Source: Rhodococcus sp. AW25M09 (lineage in GTDB: Bacteria; Actinomycetota; Actinomycetes; Mycobacteriales; Mycobacteriaceae). Taken from it: DNA of 64,000 nucleotides. The notes beneath the pieces are model-generated. The model had not been told where the DNA came from. It did no database searches and was given only the letters and a program-made list of their open reading frames with translations. Numbering within the stretch: position 1 is the first letter of the stretch; every line of letters starts with the position of its first letter. Shown here piece by piece: positions 1 to 7,658 of this stretch. The stretch lies in contig NZ_CAPS01000116.1 in NCBI RefSeq assembly GCF_000333955.1, forward strand, positions 1 to 64,000, in the 5' to 3' direction. The position numbers and the translations under genes were made by a program.

Positions 1-147
1 CGCGATCACCACACCGAGCGACGAAGCGAGCTGTTTGGTGCGCCGGGTGTCCTCGGCGGCGACGACATCGGCACTACCAAGGGCATCGCGCAGGCGCTGC
101 GAGGCATCACCGACGTCGCCCATCGGAGTGGCGGCAAGGATCAGCAT
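1..147 (-). CDS. rsmI: 16S rRNA (cytidine(1402)-2'-O)-methyltransferase, N-terminal part
   Basis: The first 49 codons of a gene that runs off the left edge. The protein begins MLILAATPMGDVGDASQR and continues with AAEDTRRTKQLASSLGV. These are the two conserved N-terminal motifs (TP-GN-GD and the EDTR box) of the RsmI/YraL tetrapyrrole-methylase fold, which 2'-O-methylates C1402 in the 16S rRNA decoding site. ATG at 147 is the only sensible start, because the methylase beta-strand begins at once. The gene is divergent from the mannosyltransferase gene with about 70 bases between them. The same rsmI/pmt neighbourhood occurs in mycobacteria (established knowledge). The catalytic C-terminal half is outside the window. 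Confidence 0.9.
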   Translation of the reverse strand, partial: MLILAATPMGDVGDASQRLRDALGSADVVAAEDTRRTKQLASSLGVVIA

Positions 148-216
148 GGGTCCAGTGTCCCGCATGCCGAGTAGTGGCTTCTCGCGCACTCCTGATCAAC
201 GCCTACGATCGGGTAC

Positions 217-1767
217 GTGACCTTGTTGACCTCTGAGCGCTCCGGCGACCGGTCGATGGTCAGTCCCGGGCCGACCGTTGCCGCGCGGGACTGGTTCCAC
301 GACACCGATGCCCGACGCGGTTGGATCGTCACCATCGTCGTCACCGTCATCTGCGCGGTCACTCGTTTCACGATGTTGCGCTACCCCACCGACGCGGGGA
401 CCCCCGTGTTCGACGAGAAGCATTACGCGCCGCAGGGGTATCAGGTACTCACCGGCGGGGGCGTCGAAGACAATCCGGCGTACGGACTCGTCGTGCATCC
501 ACCGGTCGGCAAACAGCTGATCGCCGTCGGCGAAGCCCTGTTCGGTTACAACGGATGGGGTTGGCGTTTCTCGTCTGCAGTGGCCGGAACCTTGTTGGTG
601 CTGTTGGTGATTCGGATTGTCCGACGCCTCGCCCGATCGACCCTCGTCGGTGCGATCGCAGGCATTCTGCTGACCGTCGACGGTGTGACCTTCGTCAGCA
701 GCCGGATCGGCATGCTGGACATCTTTCTCGCATTGTTCGTCACTGCCGCGCTCGGCTGCTTGATCGTCGACCGCGACGACATGCGGCGAAGACTGTCGAG
801 GGTGCGCGACGAGGGCCGGATGGACGTCAGTGCCCTCGGTCCGCGAATGGGCGTGCGGTGGTGGCGGTTCGGGGCCGGAGTCATGCTGGGCCTGGCCTGT
901 GGCACCAAGTGGTCCGGTCTGTACTTCATCGCGTTCTTCGGGTTGCTGAGCGTGGCCTTCGATGTGGCTGCACGCCGCTCGTACGGCGTGCAGCGCCCGT
1001 GGCGCGGAACTGCTGTGCGTGACGTCGGGCCTGCGCTCTACGCACTGGTGGTCGTGCCGGTGGCGGTGTACCTCATGACGTACTGGGCGTGGTTCACCTC
1101 CGAGACCGGTGTAGACCGGCACGAGATCGGTAACGGAATCGGTGCAGGCGGACCGTTCTCGTTCGTGCCCGAAGCGCTGCGGTCACTATGGTACTACAGC
1201 GGCAATGTGTTGCAATTCCATGAGGGACTGACCAATTCGGCCGGCAACCGACACCCGTGGGAATCGAAGCCGTGGACGTGGCCGATGGGCCTGCGCCCGA
1301 TGCTCTACTACTTCGCCGACGGCGAGAACGTGTCCGGCTGCTCGGCGTCGTCGTGCGTGAAGGCGATCATGCTGATCGGCACACCCGCGATGTGGTGGCT
1401 GGCCTTGCCGATGCTGGCCTGGACGATCTGGTCGGTGTTCGTCCGACGTGACTGGCGCTACGCGGCAGTGCTGGTCGGCTACTCCGCCGCGTTGCTGCCC
1501 TGGTTCGCCACACTCGATCGGCAGATGTACTACTTCTACGCGGTGGCACTCGCCCCGTTCATGGTGATGGGCTTCGCGTTGGTGCTGGGCGACATCATCG
1601 GAAAAGCCACGGCGACAGCGGAACGGCGAGGTACCGGACTGTTGCTGGTGTCCCTGTACCTCGCCGTGGTGATCGCGAACTTCGTCTGGCTGTGGCCGAT
1701 TCTGACCGCAATGCCGATCACGCCACAGATGTGGCAGGAGCAGCTGTGGCTGCCGAGCTGGCGCTAG
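217..1767 (+). CDS. pmt: Polyprenyl-phosphate-mannose--protein mannosyltransferase (GT39 family)
   Basis: A 516-residue multi-pass membrane enzyme of the PMT family, which transfers mannose from polyprenyl-phosphomannose to Ser/Thr of exported proteins. The first membrane segment lies at about residues 36-56. It is followed in the first extracytoplasmic loop by TPVFDEKHYAPQ, with the catalytic Asp-Glu pair at residues 66-67. Next come the loop motif HPPVGKQLIA, about ten further hydrophobic segments, and a C-terminal Trp/Tyr-rich helix. Translation starts at a GTG; no better internal start keeps the cytoplasmic tail. Length agrees with the mycobacterial rv1002c product. The gene is divergent from rsmI and faces the DoxX gene tail to tail. 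Confidence 0.93.
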   Translation: MTLLTSERSGDRSMVSPGPTVAARDWFHDTDARRGWIVTIVVTVICAVTRFTMLRYPTDAGTPVFDEKHYAPQGYQVLTGGGVEDNPAYGLVVHPPVGKQLIAVGEALFGYNGWGWRFSSAVAGTLLVLLVIRIVRRLARSTLVGAIAGILLTVDGVTFVSSRIGMLDIFLALFVTAALGCLIVDRDDMRRRLSRVRDEGRMDVSALGPRMGVRWWRFGAGVMLGLACGTKWSGLYFIAFFGLLSVAFDVAARRSYGVQRPWRGTAVRDVGPALYALVVVPVAVYLMTYWAWFTSETGVDRHEIGNGIGAGGPFSFVPEALRSLWYYSGNVLQFHEGLTNSAGNRHPWESKPWTWPMGLRPMLYYFADGENVSGCSASSCVKAIMLIGTPAMWWLALPMLAWTIWSVFVRRDWRYAAVLVGYSAALLPWFATLDRQMYYFYAVALAPFMVMGFALVLGDIIGKATATAERRGTGLLLVSLYLAVVIANFVWLWPILTAMPITPQMWQEQLWLPSWR

Positions 1768-1787
1768 GCGAGCAACCAGCCGCCCGT

Positions 1788-2210
1788 CTATGCCAGTAGC
1801 GCCGTCTTGCCCTTGGTGAGACCGTCGATGCTGATTCGTCCCGCACCGAATGCGGCGAGAAGCAGTGCGCCGACCCCGAGTGCGACGACCAGTTCGTAGC
1901 CGTTCTCGGTGACGAACACTCCGCTGTCGAAGTGGACGAAGATCGCCGCACCGAGCATGTCCAGGAACAGCAGCAGGCCGGCAATGGGCGTGAAGATACC
2001 CAGTACGAGCGCCCCACCGCCGACGAGTTCGACGAACGTCGCGAAGTAGGCGGACGCAGTGGGAAGAGGCACGTTCATCATCTCGAAGCTGGCCGCCGCA
2101 CCGTCGAGGCCGTAGGTGTGCAGTTTCTGCCAACCGTGCGCGATGAAGACGACCCCCAGTCCTATTCGGGCTACGAGGGCGACGGCGTCGCGGACGAGGG
2201 TGGAGTTCAT
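1788..2210 (-). CDS. DoxX family membrane protein
   Basis: 140 residues with four hydrophobic segments and the DoxX signature RIGLGVVFIAHGWQKL at the N-terminus, then FVELVGGGALVLGIFTPIAGLLL in the second/third helix region. DoxX-family proteins are small inner-membrane proteins linked to redox or thiol stress in mycobacteria; the molecular role of this copy is not known. The gene ends 21 bases from the end of pmt (convergent). It has its own start about 70 bases downstream of the GntR stop, so it may be co-transcribed with the GntR gene, and local autoregulation is a reasonable inference. Confidence 0.88.
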   Translation of the reverse strand: MNSTLVRDAVALVARIGLGVVFIAHGWQKLHTYGLDGAAASFEMMNVPLPTASAYFATFVELVGGGALVLGIFTPIAGLLLFLDMLGAAIFVHFDSGVFVTENGYELVVALGVGALLLAAFGAGRISIDGLTKGKTALLA

Positions 2211-2277
2211 CGGTACATCCTTCTGAAGCGGCTACGTGGGCCGCACCACCCTGTCAGAAGTATGTTGAAGCGTCAAC

Positions 2278-2646
2278 TTAACGCCCGCTCGCCCCTTTGA
2301 GTGCCGATTCGAGAAAAGAACGCGCCTGATCGTCGTCCAAACCGATGGATCGAACCGCTTTGACGAACTCCGTCGCCGCCCGAGCCGCGATGTCGCGCGA
2401 CGGGTCGCCGCCCGAAGCAACGAACGACCCCGATCGTCCCCGCGTCTCGATGACCCCTTGCTGTTCGAGTTCTCGGTACGTCTTGGCGACCGTGTTCGGC
2501 GCAATTTTCAGTTCCTCTGCGAGGCCGCGAACCGTCGGAATCTTGGTTCCGGCGATGAGGTCTCCCGATCGCACCAACCCGAGAATCTGCATCCGCAACT
2601 GCTCGAACACCGGGGTCGTGTTCGATGAATCGATCCGTACGCGCAC
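2278..2646 (-). CDS. GntR family transcriptional regulator, YtrA subfamily
   Basis: 122 residues. A winged helix-turn-helix fills residues 10-75 (PVFEQLRMQI, GTKIPTVRGLAEEL, APNTVAKTYRELEQQG). Only a short helical tail follows, as in the YtrA subfamily, which has no large ligand-binding domain and often regulates adjacent transporter or membrane-protein genes. Starts at GTG and lies ten bases after the SDR stop, so it is probably in one transcript with the upstream SDR and downstream DoxX genes. The ligand and operator are unknown. Confidence 0.9.
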   Translation of the reverse strand: MRVRIDSSNTTPVFEQLRMQILGLVRSGDLIAGTKIPTVRGLAEELKIAPNTVAKTYRELEQQGVIETRGRSGSFVASGGDPSRDIAARAATEFVKAVRSIGLDDDQARSFLESALKGASGR

Positions 2647-2656
2647 AGCCGGTCCC

Positions 2657-3325
2657 TCAGCCGAGAGCGTCGACTGCGTCGACGATCGGCGTCGAACCCG
2701 ACATCAACATCAGAGTCTTGTGCACTGCACCGCCGGTCTCGAGCAGTTGCGCGATCACTGCGGCCACATCGGCACGAGGCACTTCACCGTATTCCGCCGG
2801 CGGCTCGGTCAGAGACACCGAGTTCGTCGGATCCTCGTCCGTCAGCTTACCGGGACGCAGAATTGTCCAGTCCAGGCCGCTCCTTGCCGAAACATTTTCT
2901 TCCGCAGCAGTTTTGGCCTCGATGTAGGCCTTCCACCCGTCGTCCACGTCGTCGGCAACCGGCTCACCGGCACCGACCGAACTGATCAGCACGTATCGGC
3001 TGACACCGGCCTTCTCGGCTGCATCGGCCAAGAGCACGGCACCTGCGCGATCGACGCTGTCCTTGCGCTCGGGACCGCTGTCGGGCCCGGCACCTGCCGC
3101 GAACACAACTCCGTCGGCCCCGTCGAGCACTGCCGCCAACTCGTCGACGGACGCCGACTCGAGGTCGATGATCTGCGGCAGCGCACCGAGCGCCGTGACC
3201 GCATCGACGTGGTCGCTGTTGCGAATCAGCGCCACCGCGCGGTCCCCGCTCGCCGTCAGTACCTGGGTGAGATGTTGGGCAATCTGGCCGTGCCCACCTG
3301 CAATGACAATCCGCTTGTCGGTCAT
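2657..3325 (-). CDS. NAD(P)-binding atypical short-chain dehydrogenase (SDR_a5 type)
   Basis: 222 residues with an N-terminal Rossmann motif IVIAGGHGQIAQHL (residues 6-19) and the atypical-SDR features GVVFAAGAG, YVLISSVGAG and LDWTILRPGKLT. These match the NmrA/YwnB-type NAD(P)H-binding proteins rather than classical SDRs; there is no YxxxK pair in the usual place. The substrate is unknown. First gene of a likely SDR-gntR-doxX transcript, divergent from arsC with about 68 bases between the starts. Confidence 0.87.
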   Translation of the reverse strand: MTDKRIVIAGGHGQIAQHLTQVLTASGDRAVALIRNSDHVDAVTALGALPQIIDLESASVDELAAVLDGADGVVFAAGAGPDSGPERKDSVDRAGAVLLADAAEKAGVSRYVLISSVGAGEPVADDVDDGWKAYIEAKTAAEENVSARSGLDWTILRPGKLTDEDPTNSVSLTEPPAEYGEVPRADVAAVIAQLLETGGAVHKTLMLMSGSTPIVDAVDALG

Positions 3326-3393
3326 GAAAGATTACTCCCGTTCCTAGCGTGCATCTGTGCAGGTGGACCTACCCGCGTGGCAGGATTGCAAAC

Positions 3394-3741
3394 ATGACAG
3401 GGTCTGCGACGATTTATCACAATCCGCGCTGCAACACCTCTCGCACCGCATTGAAACTGATCGAGGAAGCCGGCGTCGTACCGCACGTGATTCGGTACCT
3501 CGACACTCCGCCGACCGAGGACGAACTTCGCACGTTGCTCGCGAATGCAGGGCTCGAACCTCGTCAGGCCATCCGCACACGCGAGAGCATCTACAAGGAA
3601 CTCGGCTTGGCGAACGCCGATGCGGATGCCTTGATCGCTGCGATGATCGAGCATCCCATTCTCATCGAGCGCCCGATTGTGGTGACCGAGAAGGGAACCG
3701 TGCTGGCGCGGCCCGCCGACAAGGTACACACCGTCCTCTGA
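3394..3741 (+). CDS. arsC: Arsenate reductase, glutaredoxin-type (ArsC/Spx family)
   Basis: 115 residues, the usual length of ArsC/YffB proteins. The N-terminus IYHNPRCNTSRTALKL carries the active-site Cys13, and the central segment has the family pattern VIRYLDTPPTEDELR. A proline-flanked ERPIVV segment near residue 95 fits the glutaredoxin-like cis-Pro region. ATG at 3394 is preferred to a GTG 45 bases upstream, because it begins directly at the first beta-strand. It would reduce arsenate with glutathione/mycothiol- or mycoredoxin-type thiols. No arsB or arsR lies nearby, so the physiological substrate is uncertain. Confidence 0.88.
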   Translation: MTGSATIYHNPRCNTSRTALKLIEEAGVVPHVIRYLDTPPTEDELRTLLANAGLEPRQAIRTRESIYKELGLANADADALIAAMIEHPILIERPIVVTEKGTVLARPADKVHTVL

Positions 3742-3765
3742 CTGCTACGCAGCTCGGGCCGACGA

Positions 3766-3783
3766 CCTGAAGTATTGTCGAGG
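3766..3783 (+). promoter_or_regulatory. SoxR-box-like palindrome at the soxR start
   Basis: The 18-mer CCTGAAGTATTGTCGAGG, flanked by GA...TC to give GACCT...AGGTC arms, matches 12 of 18 positions of the enterobacterial SoxR box (CCTCAAGTTAACTTGAGG, from memory). It lies immediately before the soxR start, and its GAGG doubles as a ribosome-binding site 8 bases before ATG 3792. Autoregulation by SoxR is inferred. Confidence 0.45.
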
Positions 3784-3791
3784 TCGTGCCG

Positions 3792-4286
3792 ATGCCCGAG
3801 TGGAACGTCCGCGAACTGACTCCCGGCCAACTGTCCGAGCGCAGCGGAGTTGCCGTCTCGGCGTTGCACTTCTACGAGAAGCAGGGGCTGATCAGCAGCC
3901 GGAGAACCTCGGGCAACCAGCGCAGATTCCACCGGGAGACGTTGCGACGCGTGGCGTTCATCCGCATCTCGCAGAGGGTCGGAATTCCACTGGCCAGCAT
4001 CCGGCAGGCTTTGAGCGAACTACCGGACGAGCGGACGCCTACGCGCGAGGACTGGGCCAGGCTCTCGACGCTCTGGCATCGCGAACTCGATTCTCGGATA
4101 GAGCAATTGACGCGCCTTCGCGACAACCTGACCGGATGCATCGGCTGCGGCTGCTTGTCCCTGGCCAGCTGCGCTCTGGCCAATCCTTACGACGAGCTGT
4201 CTCACTCGGGCCCGGGTGCGCGCACGCTGGACGTCGAGTTCGACGATCCCTCGCCTCGACGCGGGACCAGCAACTTGGAGAACTGA
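3792..4286 (+). CDS. soxR: Redox-sensitive transcriptional activator SoxR (MerR family, [2Fe-2S])
   Basis: 164 residues. A MerR winged HTH covers residues 9-75 (LTPGQLSERSGVAVSALHFYE), a dimerization helix follows, and then a C-terminal cysteine cluster GCIGCGCLSLASC with Cys116, 119, 121 and 127. The CX2CXCX5C spacing is the [2Fe-2S] ligand set diagnostic of SoxR. In actinobacteria SoxR senses redox-active molecules. ATG 3792 is chosen over GTG 3786 because GAGG sits at proper spacing. The last 85 bases overlap the 3' end of the convergent SDR gene, so both proteins have antisense-encoded tails rich in Pro, Arg, Ser and Asp that are probably disordered. Confidence 0.93.
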   Translation: MPEWNVRELTPGQLSERSGVAVSALHFYEKQGLISSRRTSGNQRRFHRETLRRVAFIRISQRVGIPLASIRQALSELPDERTPTREDWARLSTLWHRELDSRIEQLTRLRDNLTGCIGCGCLSLASCALANPYDELSHSGPGARTLDVEFDDPSPRRGTSNLEN

Positions 4287-5104
4287 TCGTTGGCCCGCTG
4301 CAGCACGAATTCGTAAGGCGGAGCGAACTTTCGAGCCATCCAGTATCCGAACCGAATGTCGTTGGAGGAGTAGACGAGGTACTTGCGCTTGGCGATTCCG
4401 GCGAGAATGGCGTCGGCGACCACGGACGGCTCGACGGCCCGCTTCTCGAATCGATGCTGCAACTTCTGCACTCGTGGATCGTCGCGATCCACACCGGCGA
4501 TCTGAAGTGTCTGCACCAGACCGGTTCTGACGCCACCCGGCACTACGAGACTGACGCCGATTCCATGGCGTTTGAGGTCGTACTTGAGTACCTCGGACAC
4601 TCCCCGCAGCCCGTACTTGCTCGCGCTGTACGCCGCGTGCCAAGGCAAGGGAATCAGGCCTGCAGCGGAGGAGACATTGACCAGGTGGCCGCCGCGTCCG
4701 GCATCGATCATCGGCGGTAGGAACTTCTCGATGATATGAATCGGGCCCATGAGGTTGACGTCGACCATCGACTTCCAATGTCGGTGCTCGAGATTTTCGA
4801 CCGTCCCCCAGGCCGACACTCCGGCGACGTTCATGACCACGTCGAGGCTGCCGAATTCGGCATGAATGTCGTCCGCGAACGCGGTGACCGCCTCGAAATC
4901 GGACACGTCGAACGGCAGCGAGTGGCTGACGGTGCCGCCCACGCGGCCGACCATGTCCACTGTCTCGGCCAGTCCTGAGCCGTTGATATCGGTGAGAAAG
5001 AGCTCGGCTCCCACTCCAGCAGCAGCGATGGCCGTCGCCCGGCCGATTCCGCTACCCGCGCCCGTGATCAACGTCTTCTTTCCGCGCAGATCGTATGTAG
5101 CCAT
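4202..5104 (-). CDS. SDR family NAD(P)-dependent oxidoreductase
   Basis: 300 residues of the classical SDR fold: TGAGSGIGRATA (14-25) for cofactor binding, NVAGVSAWG (the NNAG element), VNVSSAAGL with the catalytic Ser, and YSASKYGLRGV with Tyr/Lys. About 30 residues beyond the core are Ser/Pro-rich and lie in the overlap with soxR. The substrate is unknown; the active-site set is complete. Convergent with soxR, whose regulon in other actinobacteria often includes oxidoreductases. No shared promoter links the two here. Confidence 0.9.
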   Translation of the reverse strand: MATYDLRGKKTLITGAGSGIGRATAIAAAGVGAELFLTDINGSGLAETVDMVGRVGGTVSHSLPFDVSDFEAVTAFADDIHAEFGSLDVVMNVAGVSAWGTVENLEHRHWKSMVDVNLMGPIHIIEKFLPPMIDAGRGGHLVNVSSAAGLIPLPWHAAYSASKYGLRGVSEVLKYDLKRHGIGVSLVVPGGVRTGLVQTLQIAGVDRDDPRVQKLQHRFEKRAVEPSVVADAILAGIAKRKYLVYSSNDIRFGYWMARKFAPPYEFVLQRANDQFSKLLVPRRGEGSSNSTSSVRAPGPE

Positions 5105-5184
5105 CGAAGCCTGTATCCCCCACCGGTTGCCACGTGCAGTTCGATTTCGATGTCGACCCTACGCGGTGACGCCCGGGAGGGTCG

Positions 5185-5328
5185 TCACAATCTCTGCGAC
5201 ATCTCGTCCCGGTAATCGGCGATGGTTCGCTCGATGCGCGCAGCGTCGTCGTCGGCGCCGCGCTTGTGCGCGTCGTCCGCGCGCTGCTGCAGCGTGCCTA
5301 TCGCTTTCCGGAGCTCGTTGTCCGACAT
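5185..5328 (-). CDS. Small charged helical protein, 47 residues, unknown function
   Basis: A short gene that encodes MSDNELRKAIGTLQQR followed by DDAHKRGADDDAARIERTIADYRDEMSQRL (split here), with a heptad-like charged pattern suggesting one amphipathic helix or a small helical hairpin. ATG 5328 has a GAGGTCGAGG purine tract just before it. An ATG at 5355 would add nine residues. Upstream are overlapping inverted repeats (TGTGTG-N8-CACACA and CACACTGTGTG, 5341-5370) that could be an operator. It lies about 60 bases after the TetR stop on the same strand. I do not recognise a family. Confidence 0.55.
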   Translation of the reverse strand: MSDNELRKAIGTLQQRADDAHKRGADDDAARIERTIADYRDEMSQRL

Positions 5329-5413
5329 CCTCGACCTCTGTGCTGTGTGTTCCATATCACACAGTGTGCCCGGCGGCGTGCCGCGCGGCAAGAGGTAGTG
5401 GAGCACGAAGCGA

Positions 5414-6088
5414 TCAGACGGTGACGGATCCCGACGTGATGTTCTCGCGCACGAAACTGGACAGACTGCGCGCAGCGAACTCACGGAAGTAGGCGAGCTT
5501 GTCTGCAGGTACCAGCGAAGGGAGGACCGTGTTCCAGACCTTCTCCATCCGCGAGGGAGCATCGTCGAGACGCGACTGCGCCTCGGACACCATCAAGACA
5601 CCGGCGAGCATCTCGCACACCAGCAGCGCCGCGTTGCCTGCGTCGAGATGGTCGGCCACGTCGCCGTGCTCGATAGCCCGCTCGAAGAGATGCTCGAAGA
5701 TGTTTCCCCAGGTCCCGAACACGCTGCCCCGGGCGGTATCGGACCCGTCGATCTCCATCTGCAATCGGTACATGACGCGAACCAAGGGGTCCGACGCGGC
5801 GAGCTCGAGCACCGAGTACGAAATTCCGATGACGGACTCCAGCGCCGGGCTACGACTGTCGACCAGGCCGGCGCACGCAGTGGACACGCGCTCGTGCCCC
5901 TCGTCGACTATTGCGCGGGCCAGCTCCTCCTTGGACGCGAAGTGGAAGTACAGCGCACCCTTGGTCACACCCGACTGCGCCGACACCTGGCTGAGCGTGG
6001 CATTGGCATGCCCCACTTCGAGGAAGAGATCTGCTGCAGCGCGCAGTGCGGCCGCGCGCGTTGCTTCTGCCCTGAGTTGTCTCACCAT
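5414..6088 (-). CDS. TetR family regulator resembling ArpA/ScbR butyrolactone receptors
   Basis: 224 residues. The N-terminal HTH (ATLSQVSAQSGVTKGALYFHFASKEELARAIV) has the KGALYFHF(A/Q)SKEELA form typical of the ScbR/ArpA autoregulator-receptor branch. The start of the ligand domain (SPALESVIGISYSVL, ASDPLVRVMYRL) also resembles that branch. No butyrolactone synthase (AfsA) gene is visible, so the ligand may be something else. The gene is preceded by a 188-base gap and two co-oriented GyrI-like genes. Local control of those genes is plausible but no clear operator was found. Confidence 0.87.
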   Translation of the reverse strand: MVRQLRAEATRAAALRAAADLFLEVGHANATLSQVSAQSGVTKGALYFHFASKEELARAIVDEGHERVSTACAGLVDSRSPALESVIGISYSVLELAASDPLVRVMYRLQMEIDGSDTARGSVFGTWGNIFEHLFERAIEHGDVADHLDAGNAALLVCEMLAGVLMVSEAQSRLDDAPSRMEKVWNTVLPSLVPADKLAYFREFAARSLSSFVRENITSGSVTV

Positions 6089-6276
6089 GTTGCTACACCC
6101 CTGCTCTGTCGACCTTGCGATGACATCGACGCCCTGTACGTGCTGCTACCCCGTCGACCGAACGAAGTGAACTCCGAATTCACGTCGCTCCAGCGGGATG
6201 CCAGCGCTCGACAATGGTAACCGGTCCAGCGGTGATGTTGTGATTCGAACGTGACAATTGCATGAATAATGCTCGT

Positions 6277-6711
6277 TCATAAAACAATTGAAATGAAAAG
6301 TTCCACTTCTCCGGACCTTGTAACGACTTCGACTTCCTCCTTGTACGCCCGGAATATAGTGCCGGACGCAACGCACTCGTCGACCTGCGCCCACACATCC
6401 TCGAGAGGGTCGGACAACGAACCGCTCGGCGTGAATACCGCGAACACCCCGGTCGGTATCGCAACGAACACATCTCCCACCGCCACGTCGGCGGGAGAAT
6501 CCACCGGCACGGCGACCACGGCGTTGACCGTGCCGTGCGGATCCGAGACGTAGACCGTGGTTACCTCGTCCACGCCGATATGCTTCTCGTGCACACGATC
6601 TCGTAAGAATTGCATCCACTCGCTACCACTCGATTCCGCGCCCGGTTCCACGAGGGGTGCCACCAGACCGCTGAACAACTCCGCGCTGCGCGCGGTGACC
6701 CGAAAGCTCAT
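6277..6711 (-). CDS. GyrI-like/effector-binding domain protein, second of a tandem pair
   Basis: 144 residues from ATG 6711, which overlaps the stop of the upstream paralog in a TGATG junction (translational coupling). The pattern of alternating strands, and the ending FRAYKEEVEVVTRSGEVELFISI, parallels the first copy's FTGDYECYPHAYKIDLYLAI. This ends in the acidic helix-strand unit of stand-alone GyrI-like/AraC effector-binding (Cass2-type) domains, which bind drugs or other amphipathic cations. It has no DNA-binding domain. The N-terminus (MSFRVTARSAELFSGLVAPL) is divergent from the upstream copy but still begins MSF. The ligand is unknown; pairing with the downstream TetR gene is suggestive only. 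Confidence 0.72.
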   Translation of the reverse strand: MSFRVTARSAELFSGLVAPLVEPGAESSGSEWMQFLRDRVHEKHIGVDEVTTVYVSDPHGTVNAVVAVPVDSPADVAVGDVFVAIPTGVFAVFTPSGSLSDPLEDVWAQVDECVASGTIFRAYKEEVEVVTRSGEVELFISIVL

Positions 6712-7163
6712 CACGAACGACCGGGCAGTGCGATTGCCAGATAGAGATCGATTTTGTACGCGTGCGGGTAACACTCGTAATCGCCGGTGAACGACCGCAC
6801 TATCTCACCCTGCTCCTCGGCATGATCGATCTGATTCCACAACCGGGTGAGAACCTCCGGAAAAGACCCCACTGCAGAAAAGCGTGCATATTTCGCGGCG
6901 GGCACTTTCGCAACCAGGTGTCCGCGGACGACATCGCCGAGCGAAGAACACACATATCCGACTATTTGGGTGTTGTACGAGCCGATACCGGGGGCGAAGT
7001 CGGTATAGATAGCTGCCAACGGTCCCGAAGTGTCCTGATTGAGTACGGCAGACCACGCCTGATCCAGAGCCGGGTCGTTGATGCGGCCGAGAGCCCGTTT
7101 GGGGCTCCGAACCGGAAGACCGGCAACCCATGTTTCGGGCAGGTCGACGATCTCGAACGACAT
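6711..7163 (-). CDS. GyrI-like/effector-binding domain protein, first of a tandem pair
   Basis: 150 residues with a complete small-molecule-binding SHS2 repeat pattern: MSFEIVDLPETWVAGLPVRS, then IYTDFAPGIGSYNTQIVGY, then the second half VPAAKYARFSAVGSFPEVLTRLWNQI and YECYPHAYKIDLYLAI. The two-fold repeat and the final conserved Glu/Tyr-rich strand are those of integron-associated Cass2 and GyrI-like effector-binding proteins. It is the first gene of a two-gene unit whose stop overlaps the next start by one base. Proposed role: ligand sink or sensor without its own HTH. Upstream lies a 495-base gap that must contain its promoter. Confidence 0.8.
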   Translation of the reverse strand: MSFEIVDLPETWVAGLPVRSPKRALGRINDPALDQAWSAVLNQDTSGPLAAIYTDFAPGIGSYNTQIVGYVCSSLGDVVRGHLVAKVPAAKYARFSAVGSFPEVLTRLWNQIDHAEEQGEIVRSFTGDYECYPHAYKIDLYLAIALPGRS

Positions 7164-7658
7164 TCACACTCCGTAGAGACATTGCATGGGCGGATCTTGT
7201 GCTCGGAACCGGTCCGTTCACGATATCGCCCGTCAATCTACCGTCGCGGCGGCCAAGTCGATCGTCAATCGATCAACCATACTCGAGGCCCGTTTTGATC
7301 GCTACGCAACTTGTGGTCAGCACCCGACCGCACGAAGCCGTTCGACCGGGCAGAGCGCAGGTCGAGAGCGTGGGCTCCACCACATCCGAACTCGACGCTC
7401 GTCTGCCGATCGATCCGAGCCACCATGAGGTGTGATCGTGCGAACAGCATCGAGTTCGGTGAGTCCAGCTGAGTTCGGCAATTCCGGTGCGGGCCGGGGT
7501 GTCGGACGAAACGGACTGTATCGACGTCGATGCCGGGCGAATTCCGAGGTATGCGGCGAACGGTCGGGGCAAACAGAGGGCTATGAAGTCGATGCATACG
7601 AGCGTCACTGGATCACTTCATGCATTGCTGTCATCGACGAACAGACGTCGACGAAAAT
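7164..7658. other. Gene-free stretch between the GyrI-like pair and the GT2 gene
   Basis: 495 bases with no reading frame that shows family motifs or convincing coding character on either strand. It should hold the promoter of the GyrI-like pair at its left end. I see no RNA gene or strong hairpin. Confidence 0.5.
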
